Made by a program: the position numbers and the translations under genes
Shown: piece after piece, positions 25,020-32,703 of the stretch
Position numbering within the stretch: position 1 is the first letter of the stretch
Layout of the letters: each line of letters begins with the position of its first letter
Source of the DNA: Maliibacterium massiliense
GTDB taxonomy: Bacteria > Bacillota > Clostridia > Christensenellales > Maliibacteriaceae
Reading direction: 5' to 3'
NCBI RefSeq assembly: GCF_900604345.1
Contig: NZ_LR026983.1
Coordinates: forward strand, 682,001 to 746,000
Length of the DNA: 64,000 nucleotides
Notes under the pieces: generated by a model
The model's input: the letters and a program-made list of their open reading frames with translations, nothing else
The model's database searches: none
What the model was told of the DNA's origin: nothing

Positions 25020-26021
25020 CTAGAGGATGGTGACGAGCATGTTCATGTTCTCGTCGGTGGTGATGCGGATGCGCTTCTCACGCTCCAGCGCCTTCATCAT
25101 GTCGCTGAATTTGCGGTACCCGATGGCGCGCTCCTCAAAGCCGGGGAACGCCTCACAGACGCCCTCCTTGATGATGCTGGGGTTGACGCGCTCAAAGCCA
25201 TCCGCCTTGAGCCTGTCCAGCACGCTCTGCACGCCCGCAATCCAGTTGGTGCGGTTGAGGGTGCCCTGCTGCTTGCCCTGCTCGCCCACGTAGCGCACCT
25301 TGAAGTTGTAGTGGTCCGTGGTGCAGCGGATGGTGGCGAACTTTTTTTCCAGCGAAAGCAGCAGCCGCCCGAAGGTGGACTCGCCGTAGGCCTTCTCATT
25401 AAAGTCGGGCCGCAGGCGCAGCACCACGTCCTTCAGCACGCTTGCCAGCATCCAGCCGTCGGTATCCGCCTGCTCGCGCAGGATGGTCTCGATGACGCGC
25501 ATCAGCTCGGCCTCGTCCTCATCGTCCGAATCGGCGGCATTCTGGGGCACGGGCGCCTTGGGCGTCTTCTGGCGCACGGACTCCAGAAAGAGAAACTCGT
25601 TGCAGGCATTGATGAACACCGTGGACGCGCACTCGCTGCGGCTGATGCCCAGCACGTACTTGCCCATGGATTTGAGCCTGCCCACAAGGGGGGTAAAGTC
25701 GCTGTCGCCCGATACGATGCAGAAGCAGTCGATCAATGGGTTGGTGTAGGCCACCTCCAGCGCGTCCACCACCAGCTGGATATCCAGGCTGTTTTTCTGG
25801 CTGGTGCCGTAGCGCAGAGACGGGATGGCTGTAAAGGTGTTGGACAGCAACACCTCTTTGAGCTCCGCATAGCGGTCGCTGTAGCCGTAGACGCGGCCGA
25901 TGAGGATATTGCCGCGGATTTTCAGCGTCTCGATGATGGTCTCCAGCGCCGAGCGTTTGCCGCCGGCGTTCTCCATATCGATGAGCACCGCAAAGTTTTT
26001 GCGGGATGCAGTTTGTTCCAA
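25020..26021 (-). CDS. NYN-domain putative RNase with two OST-HTH/LOTUS domains
   Basis: A 333-residue protein. The NYN (PIN-like) domain covers about 1-150 with acidic residues Asp15 ('LIDMEN'), Asp80 and Asp86 ('SLDIQLVVDALE') and Asp106/Asp108 ('SGDSDFTPLV'), as in metal-dependent RNases. Two winged-helix LOTUS modules follow: about 170-240, and about 262-330 ('VNPSIIKEGVCEAFPGFEERAIGYRKFSDMM', shown here only as the fold landmark region). LOTUS domains bind RNA, often G-quadruplexes. Start is TTG 26021, eight bases after GAGGAG; the nearby ATG is out of frame. Confidence 0.85.
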   Translation of the reverse strand: MEQTASRKNFAVLIDMENAGGKRSALETIIETLKIRGNILIGRVYGYSDRYAELKEVLLSNTFTAIPSLRYGTSQKNSLDIQLVVDALEVAYTNPLIDCFCIVSGDSDFTPLVGRLKSMGKYVLGISRSECASTVFINACNEFLFLESVRQKTPKAPVPQNAADSDDEDEAELMRVIETILREQADTDGWMLASVLKDVVLRLRPDFNEKAYGESTFGRLLLSLEKKFATIRCTTDHYNFKVRYVGEQGKQQGTLNRTNWIAGVQSVLDRLKADGFERVNPSIIKEGVCEAFPGFEERAIGYRKFSDMMKALEREKRIRITTDENMNMLVTIL

Positions 26022-26077
26022 ATTTCATTCTCCTCTGATAGGTACCAAAATATGTATACTCCGGCCCATTATTCTCT

Positions 26078-27127
26078 TTATTCTATCGGTTTTACCTGCG
26101 CTTTGCAAGCCGCCATGCGCGCGGCGTAGCCGATAGCCTCCACCAGGCTCTCGCTGGAGGCCACCCCTTTACCCGCCACGTCAAAGGCGGTGCCGTGGTC
26201 CACGCTCGTGCGGATGATGGGCAAACCAAGGGTAATGTTCACCCCGCGCACCCCGCCAAAGCCGCCGGCCGCCTGATCGTAGGTGAACCCCGCCACCTTG
26301 ACGGGAATGTGCCCCTGGTCGTGGTACATCGCCACCACGCCGTCGTACTTTCCCCCCAGCGCCGCGGCAAACACCGTATCGGGCGGGATGGGGCCCTCCA
26401 CGTCCATGCCCCCTGCCCGCAATGCGGCCACGGCCGGCGCGATCTGTTTGATCTCCTCATCCCCGAACAGGCCGTCCTCCCCCGCGTGGGGGTTGAGCCC
26501 CGCCACCGCCAGATGGGGATGGGAGACGCCCAGCGCGCGGCAGGCATCAAAAAGCAGCTCGGCCACGCGCACCACGCGCGCCTTTTGCACCGCGTCGCAC
26601 GCCGCGCGAAGCGACCTGTGCGTGGAGACGTGCGCCACGCGCAATTGTCCCTCGGCCAGCATCATGCACGTATCCTGCGCGTGGCACAGCGCGGTGAAGA
26701 TCTCCGTGTGCCCCGGGTAGGGGCAGCCCGATGCGTGCAGCGCCTGCTTGTTGAGCGGCGCGGTGACGCACGCATCCAGCGCGCCTGAAAGCGCCCAATC
26801 GATCGCATGGGCGATGGCGCTGTACGCGCCCGCGCCCGCGCGGGCGCTGACCACCCCTTGCGCGGGCAGCCCCTCATCAAAGCAGGCGATATCTGCCACC
26901 GGCAGCGTGCCCGGTACGTAGACAAGGTCCTTTGGCGCGTCCGCCGTCACCATGGCAAGCGCGCTGCCTGTCTGCGCAAGCGCCCGCGCCATCGCGCGGG
27001 CGTCCGCCACCACCACCGGATGGCACGCCTCCCACACGCACGGCTGCTCCAGCGCCCGCACAATGATCTCCGGACCGATGCCCGCCGCGTCCCCCATGGT
27101 GATGCCCAAGCGCGGTTTGTCCATCAT
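26078..27127 (-). CDS. pdxA: 4-hydroxythreonine-4-phosphate dehydrogenase (PdxA family)
   Basis: A 349-residue NAD-dependent dehydrogenase. 'LGITMGDAAGIGPEIIVRAL', 'TAPLNKQALHASGCPYPGHTEIF' and 'AMYHDQGHIPVKV' are canonical PdxA blocks with the metal-binding histidines. No other vitamin B6 genes are nearby, and Clostridia usually make PLP by PdxST, so this may be a PdxA2-type enzyme acting on another 4-phospho-hydroxyacid. ATGs at 27127 and 27124 are both possible after AAAGGGGG. Confidence 0.85.
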   Translation of the reverse strand: MMDKPRLGITMGDAAGIGPEIIVRALEQPCVWEACHPVVVADARAMARALAQTGSALAMVTADAPKDLVYVPGTLPVADIACFDEGLPAQGVVSARAGAGAYSAIAHAIDWALSGALDACVTAPLNKQALHASGCPYPGHTEIFTALCHAQDTCMMLAEGQLRVAHVSTHRSLRAACDAVQKARVVRVAELLFDACRALGVSHPHLAVAGLNPHAGEDGLFGDEEIKQIAPAVAALRAGGMDVEGPIPPDTVFAAALGGKYDGVVAMYHDQGHIPVKVAGFTYDQAAGGFGGVRGVNITLGLPIIRTSVDHGTAFDVAGKGVASSESLVEAIGYAARMAACKAQVKPIE

Positions 27128-27333
27128 CCTTTCCCCCTTTACGCCTTGAATGCCCCCGCGGACAATGATAGAATAAATACAATCTTCTACATTATACCGC
27201 ACATGCAGCGCACACGGGATATTTTTTGTCGGGACTTTTCTTCTACATGGTTTTTTGTGCGCGTGCGGCTATACTCTGTGGAAACACCCCAATACAAAGC
27301 AAATGCTATCAAAAAAGAGAGGTGTCTTTTCGC

Positions 27334-28053
27334 ATGCCAGAACTATCGAGTGTTATCAACAGCCCGTTTCTGTTCGTGCTGGCGGGCATCGTCTGCGTGT
27401 TTGTGATCGCGCAGTCGCTGTTCTTCGGCGTACGGGCCTACCGCAAGGGGCTTGCCATGGGCATGGAGAAAAAATCCATGAAGCGTGTCATCCGCTCCGC
27501 CGCCATCTTCAGCATCGTCCCCTCGATCCCCATCCTGATCGGCCTTTTGACCATGGTCAAGGCGCTGGGCCTGCCTCTGCCGTGGGTGCGTCTGTCCATC
27601 GTCGGATCGGTCTCCTACGAGCTGATCGCCGCGGATCTGGCCGCCAAGGGCATGGGCGCGCCGCTGGGCATCGCGGATGCAAGCTTCAACGCCCAGGGCT
27701 TCGCCGGCGCGGCGTGGATCATGACCATCGGCATCATCTGGGGCCTGCTCTGCTGCATCTTTTTGATGCCCAAGGTTCAGGGCGGCGTCAAAAAAATCCA
27801 GCAGAAGGACAATGCCTGGGGCACGATCCTGTTCGCCTCCCTGTTTATGGGCATGGTGTGTGCGTTCCTGGGCCAGGGCCTGGCCTCCGGCTGGGTGGGC
27901 ATCATCACCATGGTGGTGGCCGCGCTGCTGATGTTCCTGCTGGAGCGCTTGAGCAAGGTCAAAAAATTTGAATGGGTGGGCTCCTTTGCGCTGTCCATCT
28001 CCATGGTGTGCGCCATGGCCCTGTCCATCCCGCTGACGACCTGGCTCGGTTAA
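27334..28053 (+). CDS. DUF5058 family membrane protein
   Basis: A 239-residue polytopic membrane protein with about six membrane segments and a basic loop after the first ('GVRAYRKGLAMGMEKKSMKRVIRSA'). The family is common in Clostridia and is annotated only by number. An AGAGGTG site precedes ATG 27334. It is 16 bases upstream of a second membrane protein and then an M20 peptidase; the three look like one unit. A two-part transporter for a peptide or acyl-amino acid is my inference. Confidence 0.75.
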   Translation: MPELSSVINSPFLFVLAGIVCVFVIAQSLFFGVRAYRKGLAMGMEKKSMKRVIRSAAIFSIVPSIPILIGLLTMVKALGLPLPWVRLSIVGSVSYELIAADLAAKGMGAPLGIADASFNAQGFAGAAWIMTIGIIWGLLCCIFLMPKVQGGVKKIQQKDNAWGTILFASLFMGMVCAFLGQGLASGWVGIITMVVAALLMFLLERLSKVKKFEWVGSFALSISMVCAMALSIPLTTWLG

Positions 28054-28069
28054 AGGAGGTGCGCTTATC

Positions 28070-28765
28070 ATGGCAAAAAAGTCTGTACAAAAAACCGTGA
28101 TCCAAGATCCCTATGAAATGGCGACCCACCGCGTGGGGCGCGTGTGGTGCATATTGGCGCTGCTGGTGATGTTTATGGTGCCTGCAGGCATCTCCCTGCG
28201 CTACAACCTGTGGCCCCCCATCGGCGCGCTTGCAAGCGGCCTTTTGAGCGTGGTTGCGGTGTACCTGCCCATCGCGATCGTGGAGTTTATGACGTACGCG
28301 CCCATGCTTGGCAGCGGCGCCTCCTATCTGGTGTTCGTCACCGGCAATCTGACCAATCTAAAGATTCCCTGCGCCTCCATGGCCATGGACATCGCCAAAG
28401 CCGGCCCGGGCACCCCCGAGGGCGAGATCGTCTCCACGCTGGCCATCTCCGCCTCCTCCATCGTGACCACAGTGATTATCGCGCTGGGCGTAATGCTGAT
28501 CGTGCCGCTGCAGCCCATTCTCAATTCGCCGGTGCTCAAGCCCGCGTTTGACAACGTGTTACCCGCGCTCTTTGGCGCGCTGGGCTACCAGATCATCTCC
28601 AAAAACCCCAAGCTGGCCATCGTGCCCGTCATATTGATGGTGATCATCTTCCAGATCGCGCCCAGCGCCAACATCGGCGTGCTGATCCCCATCTCGGTGC
28701 TTGCCACCATCGGCGCCTCGCGCATCCTCTATAAAAAAGGCTGGGTCAAGGACGCCAAGCTTTAA
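28070..28765 (+). CDS. Membrane protein, partner of DUF5058
   Basis: A 231-residue protein with about five or six membrane helices. It has a conserved-looking region 'MLGSGASYLVFVTGNLTNLKIPCASMA' that could be a substrate path, and basic ends. AAAGGAGG lies before the ATG and overlaps the end of the DUF5058 gene region. I do not recognise a named family. The close spacing indicates it forms a complex with DUF5058. Confidence 0.75.
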   Translation: MAKKSVQKTVIQDPYEMATHRVGRVWCILALLVMFMVPAGISLRYNLWPPIGALASGLLSVVAVYLPIAIVEFMTYAPMLGSGASYLVFVTGNLTNLKIPCASMAMDIAKAGPGTPEGEIVSTLAISASSIVTTVIIALGVMLIVPLQPILNSPVLKPAFDNVLPALFGALGYQIISKNPKLAIVPVILMVIIFQIAPSANIGVLIPISVLATIGASRILYKKGWVKDAKL

Positions 28766-28800
28766 TCAAGCTTTAATTTTGACAAGGAGGTTCTCTGTAT

Positions 28801-30258
28801 ATGCTGTGGTTATGGATCCTTCTGGCAGCGCTCGCGCTGCTCGTCACCGTGCTGCTGGTGCGCACCTTCACCTTCAAGGCGCCGGAGCTCTCCGGCATTG
28901 CGCCGTGTGATCAGCCCCTCGTCGATGTGGACAACGACCGCGTGGTGGAGAGCCTCGCGCGCGCCGTCACCTACAAAACCATTTCCTACACCGACCACGC
29001 CCGCATTGATTATACCCAGTTTGACGCGTTCCATAAGTACCTGGCCGAGCGCTATCCGCTGGTGCACGCGCGCCTGGAGCGGGAGGTTGTAAACGGCTAC
29101 AGCCTGCTCTACCGCTGGAAGGGCAAAGACGCGGGCAAGCCGCCCGTGCTCTTTATGGCGCACCAGGACGTGGTGCCCATCGACGAGGCCACCCGCGATA
29201 CATGGGAGCATGATCCCTTTGCGGGGGATGTGGCGGACGGCTACATCTGGGGCCGCGGCGCCATGGACATGAAGAGCCACTTGATCGCGGTGCTGGAGGC
29301 GGCCGAGGCGCTGCTTGCGCAGGATTTCACCCCTCAGCGCGACGTCTACATCTCGCTGGGGCACGACGAGGAGATCGACGGCCAGGACGGCGCAGCCGAG
29401 GTCAAAAAGGTGCTGGAGCAGCGCAACATCCGCTTTGCCTTTGTGCTGGATGAGGGCGGCGCCATCGTGGAGGGCAAGCAGGTGGGCGTCGACGGCGTGC
29501 TGGCGGTGATCGGCATGTCGGAAAAGGGCATGTGCAACGTGCAGCTGACCACCCAGGCGGGCGGCGGCCACGCCTCCATGCCCCCCAGGCAGACGGCTGT
29601 GGGCGTGATGGCCCGCGCCATCGACCAGGTGCAGCGCCACCCCATGCGGGCGGTGCTCTCCCCCGCGGTGCGCCAGATGTTCGCCTTCGCCGGCCCGCGC
29701 ATGGGCTTTGCCCGCAAGATGCTGATGGCCAACCTGTGGCTGTTCGCGCCGCTGGTCGCCAAGGTGCTCTCCGGCTCGCCCACCACCAACGCCATGGTGC
29801 GCACCACCACCGCGCCTACCCTCGCGCAGGGCTCCCCCGCGCCCAATGTGCTGCCGCAGGTAGCCAGTGCCAACATCAACTGCCGCATCGCCCCGGGGGA
29901 TACGGTGGCATCGGTGGAGGCGCACATCCGCCAGGTGATCGGGGACGCGCGCGTGGAGGTAAAGGCCACCCAGGGGCACAACCCCTCGCCCGTGTCCGAC
30001 GCCTCGGAAATGGGCTTTAAGATCGTGCGGCGCAGCGTGCAGGACGTGTTCCCCGACGTGGACGCGATCCCCTACCTGATGATGGCGGCATCCGACGCGC
30101 GCCAGATGTGCGGCCTGTCCGATTGCGTGATGCGCTTTAGCCCCTACTACGCATTTGGCGACGCGCTTAGCCGCGTGCATGCCAACAACGAGCGTGTGCC
30201 CGCAGATGGCATGGCGCGCATGGTGCAGTTTTTCGCTCGCGTGATGCAGCAGGTGTAA
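28801..30258 (+). CDS. M20-family metallopeptidase, membrane-anchored (PM20D1-like)
   Basis: A 485-residue zinc amidohydrolase with an N-terminal membrane anchor (residues 2-22). Metal ligands and catalytic residues are visible: 'FMAHQDVVP' (His121), 'GRGAMDMKSH' (Asp156), 'GHDEEIDG' (Glu190, Glu191) and the late 'HANNERV' His. The lid domain lies between. The anchored form and size resemble PM20D1, which cleaves or forms N-acyl amino acids; a carboxypeptidase-like role is the alternative. AGGAGG is ten bases before the ATG. It follows the two membrane genes, so import of the product is plausible. Confidence 0.85.
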   Translation: MLWLWILLAALALLVTVLLVRTFTFKAPELSGIAPCDQPLVDVDNDRVVESLARAVTYKTISYTDHARIDYTQFDAFHKYLAERYPLVHARLEREVVNGYSLLYRWKGKDAGKPPVLFMAHQDVVPIDEATRDTWEHDPFAGDVADGYIWGRGAMDMKSHLIAVLEAAEALLAQDFTPQRDVYISLGHDEEIDGQDGAAEVKKVLEQRNIRFAFVLDEGGAIVEGKQVGVDGVLAVIGMSEKGMCNVQLTTQAGGGHASMPPRQTAVGVMARAIDQVQRHPMRAVLSPAVRQMFAFAGPRMGFARKMLMANLWLFAPLVAKVLSGSPTTNAMVRTTTAPTLAQGSPAPNVLPQVASANINCRIAPGDTVASVEAHIRQVIGDARVEVKATQGHNPSPVSDASEMGFKIVRRSVQDVFPDVDAIPYLMMAASDARQMCGLSDCVMRFSPYYAFGDALSRVHANNERVPADGMARMVQFFARVMQQV

Positions 30259-30266
30259 GAAACCGC

Positions 30267-30295
30267 TTGATTTCACCGACAGATTATGCTATCAT
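30267..30295 (+). promoter_or_regulatory. Promoter of tRNA-Ser
   Basis: TTGATT (30267-30272) and TATCAT (30290-30295), spacer 17 bp, about 37 bases before the mature tRNA. Confidence 0.65.
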
Positions 30296-30331
30296 AACGC
30301 TTGCTTGGCCCAGCGCCAGGCAAGCGTATCT

Positions 30332-30422
30332 GGAGGAGTATCGAAGTGGTTGTAACGGCCCCGACTCGAAATCGGGTTGACGTGAGAGCGTCACGTGGGT
30401 TCGAATCCCACCTCCTCCGCCA
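30332..30422 (+). tRNA. tRNA-Ser(CGA)
   Basis: A 91-nt tRNA with a 7-bp acceptor stem (GGAGGAG with CTCCTCC), anticodon stem CCCGA/TCGGG and anticodon CGA at 30367-30369. It has a long variable arm (GACGTGAGAGCGTC), T arm GTGGG-TTCGAAT-CCCAC and an encoded CCA. The long variable arm confirms a class II serine tRNA; it reads UCG codons. Confidence 0.97.
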
Positions 30423-30423
30423 C

Positions 30424-30461
30424 GTCGGAGCAAAGTCCGCTTTGCTCCGACGCTTTTTTTG
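30424..30461 (+). terminator. Terminator of tRNA-Ser
   Basis: CGTCGGAGCAAA pairs with TTTGCTCCGACG, followed by CTTTTTTT. Confidence 0.95.
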
Positions 30462-31085
30462 TAAAAAACGTCATCCGCCCGCTTCCTTGCTCCTCCTCTT
30501 TCGCAAAAAGTCACGCTTGGCTCACCTGTTCGGTTGTAAACGCCCTCGCCGCGGCGCGCAGCCGCCGCCAACCGTTTGCGGGCAGAAACGCCCTCCCATT
30601 AAGCGCAACATCGGTTTTAACCGCCTGATGTAGCAGCGTGACGCTGCACCCAATATCGCAGTTCACTGCAGTGGATTGCGATATTTTTGTTGCCCGAACC
30701 GAAGTGTCCATATCGTCATATCCTGCCTCCCCGCCGCAGGCAAAGTATCGCTCGCAGCGGCTTTTTTACGAAAGCCGCCGATACATTCGTCCCCTCCACA
30801 TGTAAAAGGGCAACAACAGGCCTGTGCTGTTCTCATGCAGACACCCTTGCGGCGATACGCTGTTGTCGCAAGCTTTGGGCGCGCTATGAGGGTTCCATTT
30901 CCTACGCGGAAGATGCCAAGACACCTTCTCTATCTGCCTCTCACGTTTACATAAAAACATTCCCTTTTCCAATGCTTTTTTCTGTATGGCACAACAAAAG
31001 ACGTATGCTTGCCTTCAAAAACAGCGGCGTGGGGCCACCTGCGCCCGCGCACGCAGCGCATTTACTGCATTGTAACAAAAAACAC
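30462..31085. other. Non-coding or degenerate stretch after tRNA-Ser
   Basis: About 620 bases with lower GC and no convincing gene; the short open frames lack binding sites and protein-like composition. One clear terminator-like hairpin is inside (30652-30690). The position next to a tRNA makes an old integration site possible, but no direct repeat of the tRNA 3' end was seen. Confidence 0.5.
30652..30690 (+). terminator. Isolated terminator hairpin
   Basis: AATATCGCA (30652-30660) pairs with TGCGATATT (30677-30685) and a run of T follows. No gene ends upstream, so it may close an unrecognised small transcript. Confidence 0.65.
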
Positions 31086-31114
31086 TTGCGCTGCGCTGGC
31101 GCGTTTGCTATAAT
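31086..31114 (+). promoter_or_regulatory. Promoter of the efflux-pump leader
   Basis: TTGCGC (31086-31091) and a perfect TATAAT (31109-31114) are spaced by 17 bp. The transcript would carry a leader of about 260 nt before the MFS gene. Confidence 0.8.
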
Positions 31115-31149
31115 CAGCTTCACTATCTTTTGTGAAAGGCGGTGCTTTG

Positions 31150-31164
31150 ATGTCCATTCGCTAA
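31150..31164 (+). CDS. Leader peptide MSIR (upstream ORF)
   Basis: ATG TCC ATT CGC TAA, preceded by the Shine-Dalgarno-like GAAAGGCGGTG. It encodes four residues ending in Arg. Codons 2-4 lie in the 5' arm of the long leader hairpin, so a ribosome stalled here would open it. Very short stalling peptides with a terminal basic residue are known in drug-sensing leaders; that this one stalls is inference. Confidence 0.55.
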   Translation: MSIR

Positions 31165-31297
31165 AACTGTGCAACCAAAGACGACTCCGCCAAAGAGAGG
31201 CTTTTTTGTTGCACTTGTTTTGCGAATGGGGATCGGGCACAGTTTGTCTGCCGCCTTACCCGCGCACGCGCGCGGGCCTTGTTATGCACGGCAAGTG

Positions 31298-31336
31298 AAG
31301 CGGATGCCTCTATTTGGATGAGAGGCATCCGCTTTT
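31298..31336 (+). terminator. Regulated terminator of the MFS leader
   Basis: A 14-bp perfect stem (31298-31311 with 31321-31334) with a 9-nt loop and four T. Its 5' arm and loop are the target of the antiterminator segment. Confidence 0.85.
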
Positions 31337-31383
31337 GTGGTGCGCCGCTCATGCCAGGGACCGCATAAACAAGGAGAATACAC

Positions 31384-32616
31384 ATGGCAAAAGAAAACCG
31401 ATGGAAACGGACATTTTTGATCATCGCACTGGGACAGGCAGTCTCTCTCATCGGCAGCTCGGGCGTGCAGTTCGCGCTGATCTGGTGGCTGGCGGAAAAG
31501 ACGGGTTCGCCGATGATCATGGGCCTGGCGGGTCTGGTCGCCTTCCTGCCCATGACGCTGCTAAGCCCCTTTGCGGGCGTGGCGGCGGATAAATACAACC
31601 GCAAAAGCATCTGCATTGCGGCCGATATGTCCATGGGCGCGCTGGCGCTGCTCTACGCAGTCGCCCTGCACTTTTTTGATCTGCCCATCTGGAGCGTTCT
31701 TGTCGTGCTGGGCCTGCGCGGCGTGGGCAACACGTTCCACCAGCCCGCGATTCAGTCGATCATCCCCCAGCTGGTGCCGCCCGACGATCTGGTGCGAGTC
31801 AACGGCTGGATGCAGCTGATGACCTCGGGCTCGTTCATTTTGGGGCCCGTCATCGGCGCCGCCCTCTACGCGGCTGTGCCCATGCCCGTCATTTTGCTGA
31901 CGGATGTGCTGGGTGCGGCTTTTGCAAGCGCCGCCCTTGCGGTGGTGAAGATCCCGCGCCTGCCCTGCACAGAGGCCAAAGACCCTGGCTTTTTTACGCA
32001 GTTTAAGCAGGGCCTGCAGATTTTCAAGGCGGACAGGCGCCTGCTGCTCATCGTCATTGCGCAGGCCCTGTGCATGTTTTTCTTTGCGCCGCTCTCCTCC
32101 TTCTATCCCCTGATGACCAGCAGCTATTTCAGGCTCTCGGCGCTGCACGGCAGTATTGTGGAGATCGCCTACGCCGCGGGCATGATGTTCACAGCGCTCC
32201 TCTTTGGCAGCGTATTGAAGGTTAAACACAAGCTTGCGGTCTCCTACATCGGGCTGTTGGGTATGGGCGCCGCCACCATAATCGGCGGCCTGACCCCGCC
32301 CGCCTTTACGGGCTGGGTTGTCTTTGCGGTTGCCTGCGCCTGCCTGGGCGCGTTTAGCAATGTGCCCGCCATCCCGCTGACCGCCTATATGCAGGAGACC
32401 ATCGCGCCGGATAAGATGGGCCGCGCATTCTCGCTGTTGGGGCTGGTCGGCTCCCTGTCCATGCCCCTGGGGCTGCTCGTCAGCAGCCCCATCGCCGAGC
32501 AGGTGGGCGTGCACGCATGGTTCGTCATCTCCGGCGTGGGCATCCTGCTGATTACCTGTATGGTTTCCCTCATCAACCGGGCCATGGGGCGCGGCGGGGA
32601 GACGCGCAGGGCGTAA
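31384..32616 (+). CDS. MFS efflux transporter, Mef-like
   Basis: A 410-residue, 12-helix major facilitator protein. Its opening 'WKRTFLIIALGQAVSLIGSSGVQFALIWWLAEKTGSPMIM' region (cited as residues 6-45) and 'GVAADKYNRKSICIAADMSMGALALL' resemble Mef(A)-type macrolide exporters along their length, including 'LGRVFSL'-like 'MGRAFSLLGLVGSL'. It would export a drug or metabolite by proton antiport. AAGGAG precedes the ATG. The attenuator leader with a tiny ORF supports inducible antibiotic efflux. No ABC-F (mel/msrD) gene follows. Confidence 0.85.
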   Translation: MAKENRWKRTFLIIALGQAVSLIGSSGVQFALIWWLAEKTGSPMIMGLAGLVAFLPMTLLSPFAGVAADKYNRKSICIAADMSMGALALLYAVALHFFDLPIWSVLVVLGLRGVGNTFHQPAIQSIIPQLVPPDDLVRVNGWMQLMTSGSFILGPVIGAALYAAVPMPVILLTDVLGAAFASAALAVVKIPRLPCTEAKDPGFFTQFKQGLQIFKADRRLLLIVIAQALCMFFFAPLSSFYPLMTSSYFRLSALHGSIVEIAYAAGMMFTALLFGSVLKVKHKLAVSYIGLLGMGAATIIGGLTPPAFTGWVVFAVACACLGAFSNVPAIPLTAYMQETIAPDKMGRAFSLLGLVGSLSMPLGLLVSSPIAEQVGVHAWFVISGVGILLITCMVSLINRAMGRGGETRRA

Positions 32617-32642
32617 CGCCGCCAAATACCGCAATCCTGTAC

Positions 32643-32677
32643 GAAAAGAACCGGCCGCGCATACGCGCGGCCGGTTC
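32643..32677. terminator. Bidirectional terminator
   Basis: A 13-bp perfect stem (32648-32660 with 32665-32677) between the convergent MFS and NhaC genes. The T run is clearer on the minus strand. Confidence 0.75.
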
Positions 32678-32703
32678 GCATCTATTCTTTTTGCACGGAA
32701 GCG

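Larger units (their letters stand above)
31121..31336 (+). promoter_or_regulatory. Attenuator leader with upstream ORF before a Mef-like pump
   Basis: The leader holds a tiny ORF, a long hairpin that swallows that ORF (31154-31175 with 31208-31229), and a terminator (31298-31336). It also has an antiterminator segment CCAAAGAGAGGC (31190-31201) that can pair with GCCTCTATTTGG (31306-31317) in the terminator with one mismatch. A second alternative helix joins 31164-31172 to 31237-31245. The layout matches ribosome-stalling attenuation known for macrolide and ABC-F resistance genes. Confidence 0.7.

Noticed and set aside
23964..26129. Open frame of 721 codons on the plus strand
   Set aside because: Antisense to glnS and the NYN-LOTUS gene, with compositional bias and no recognisable domain.
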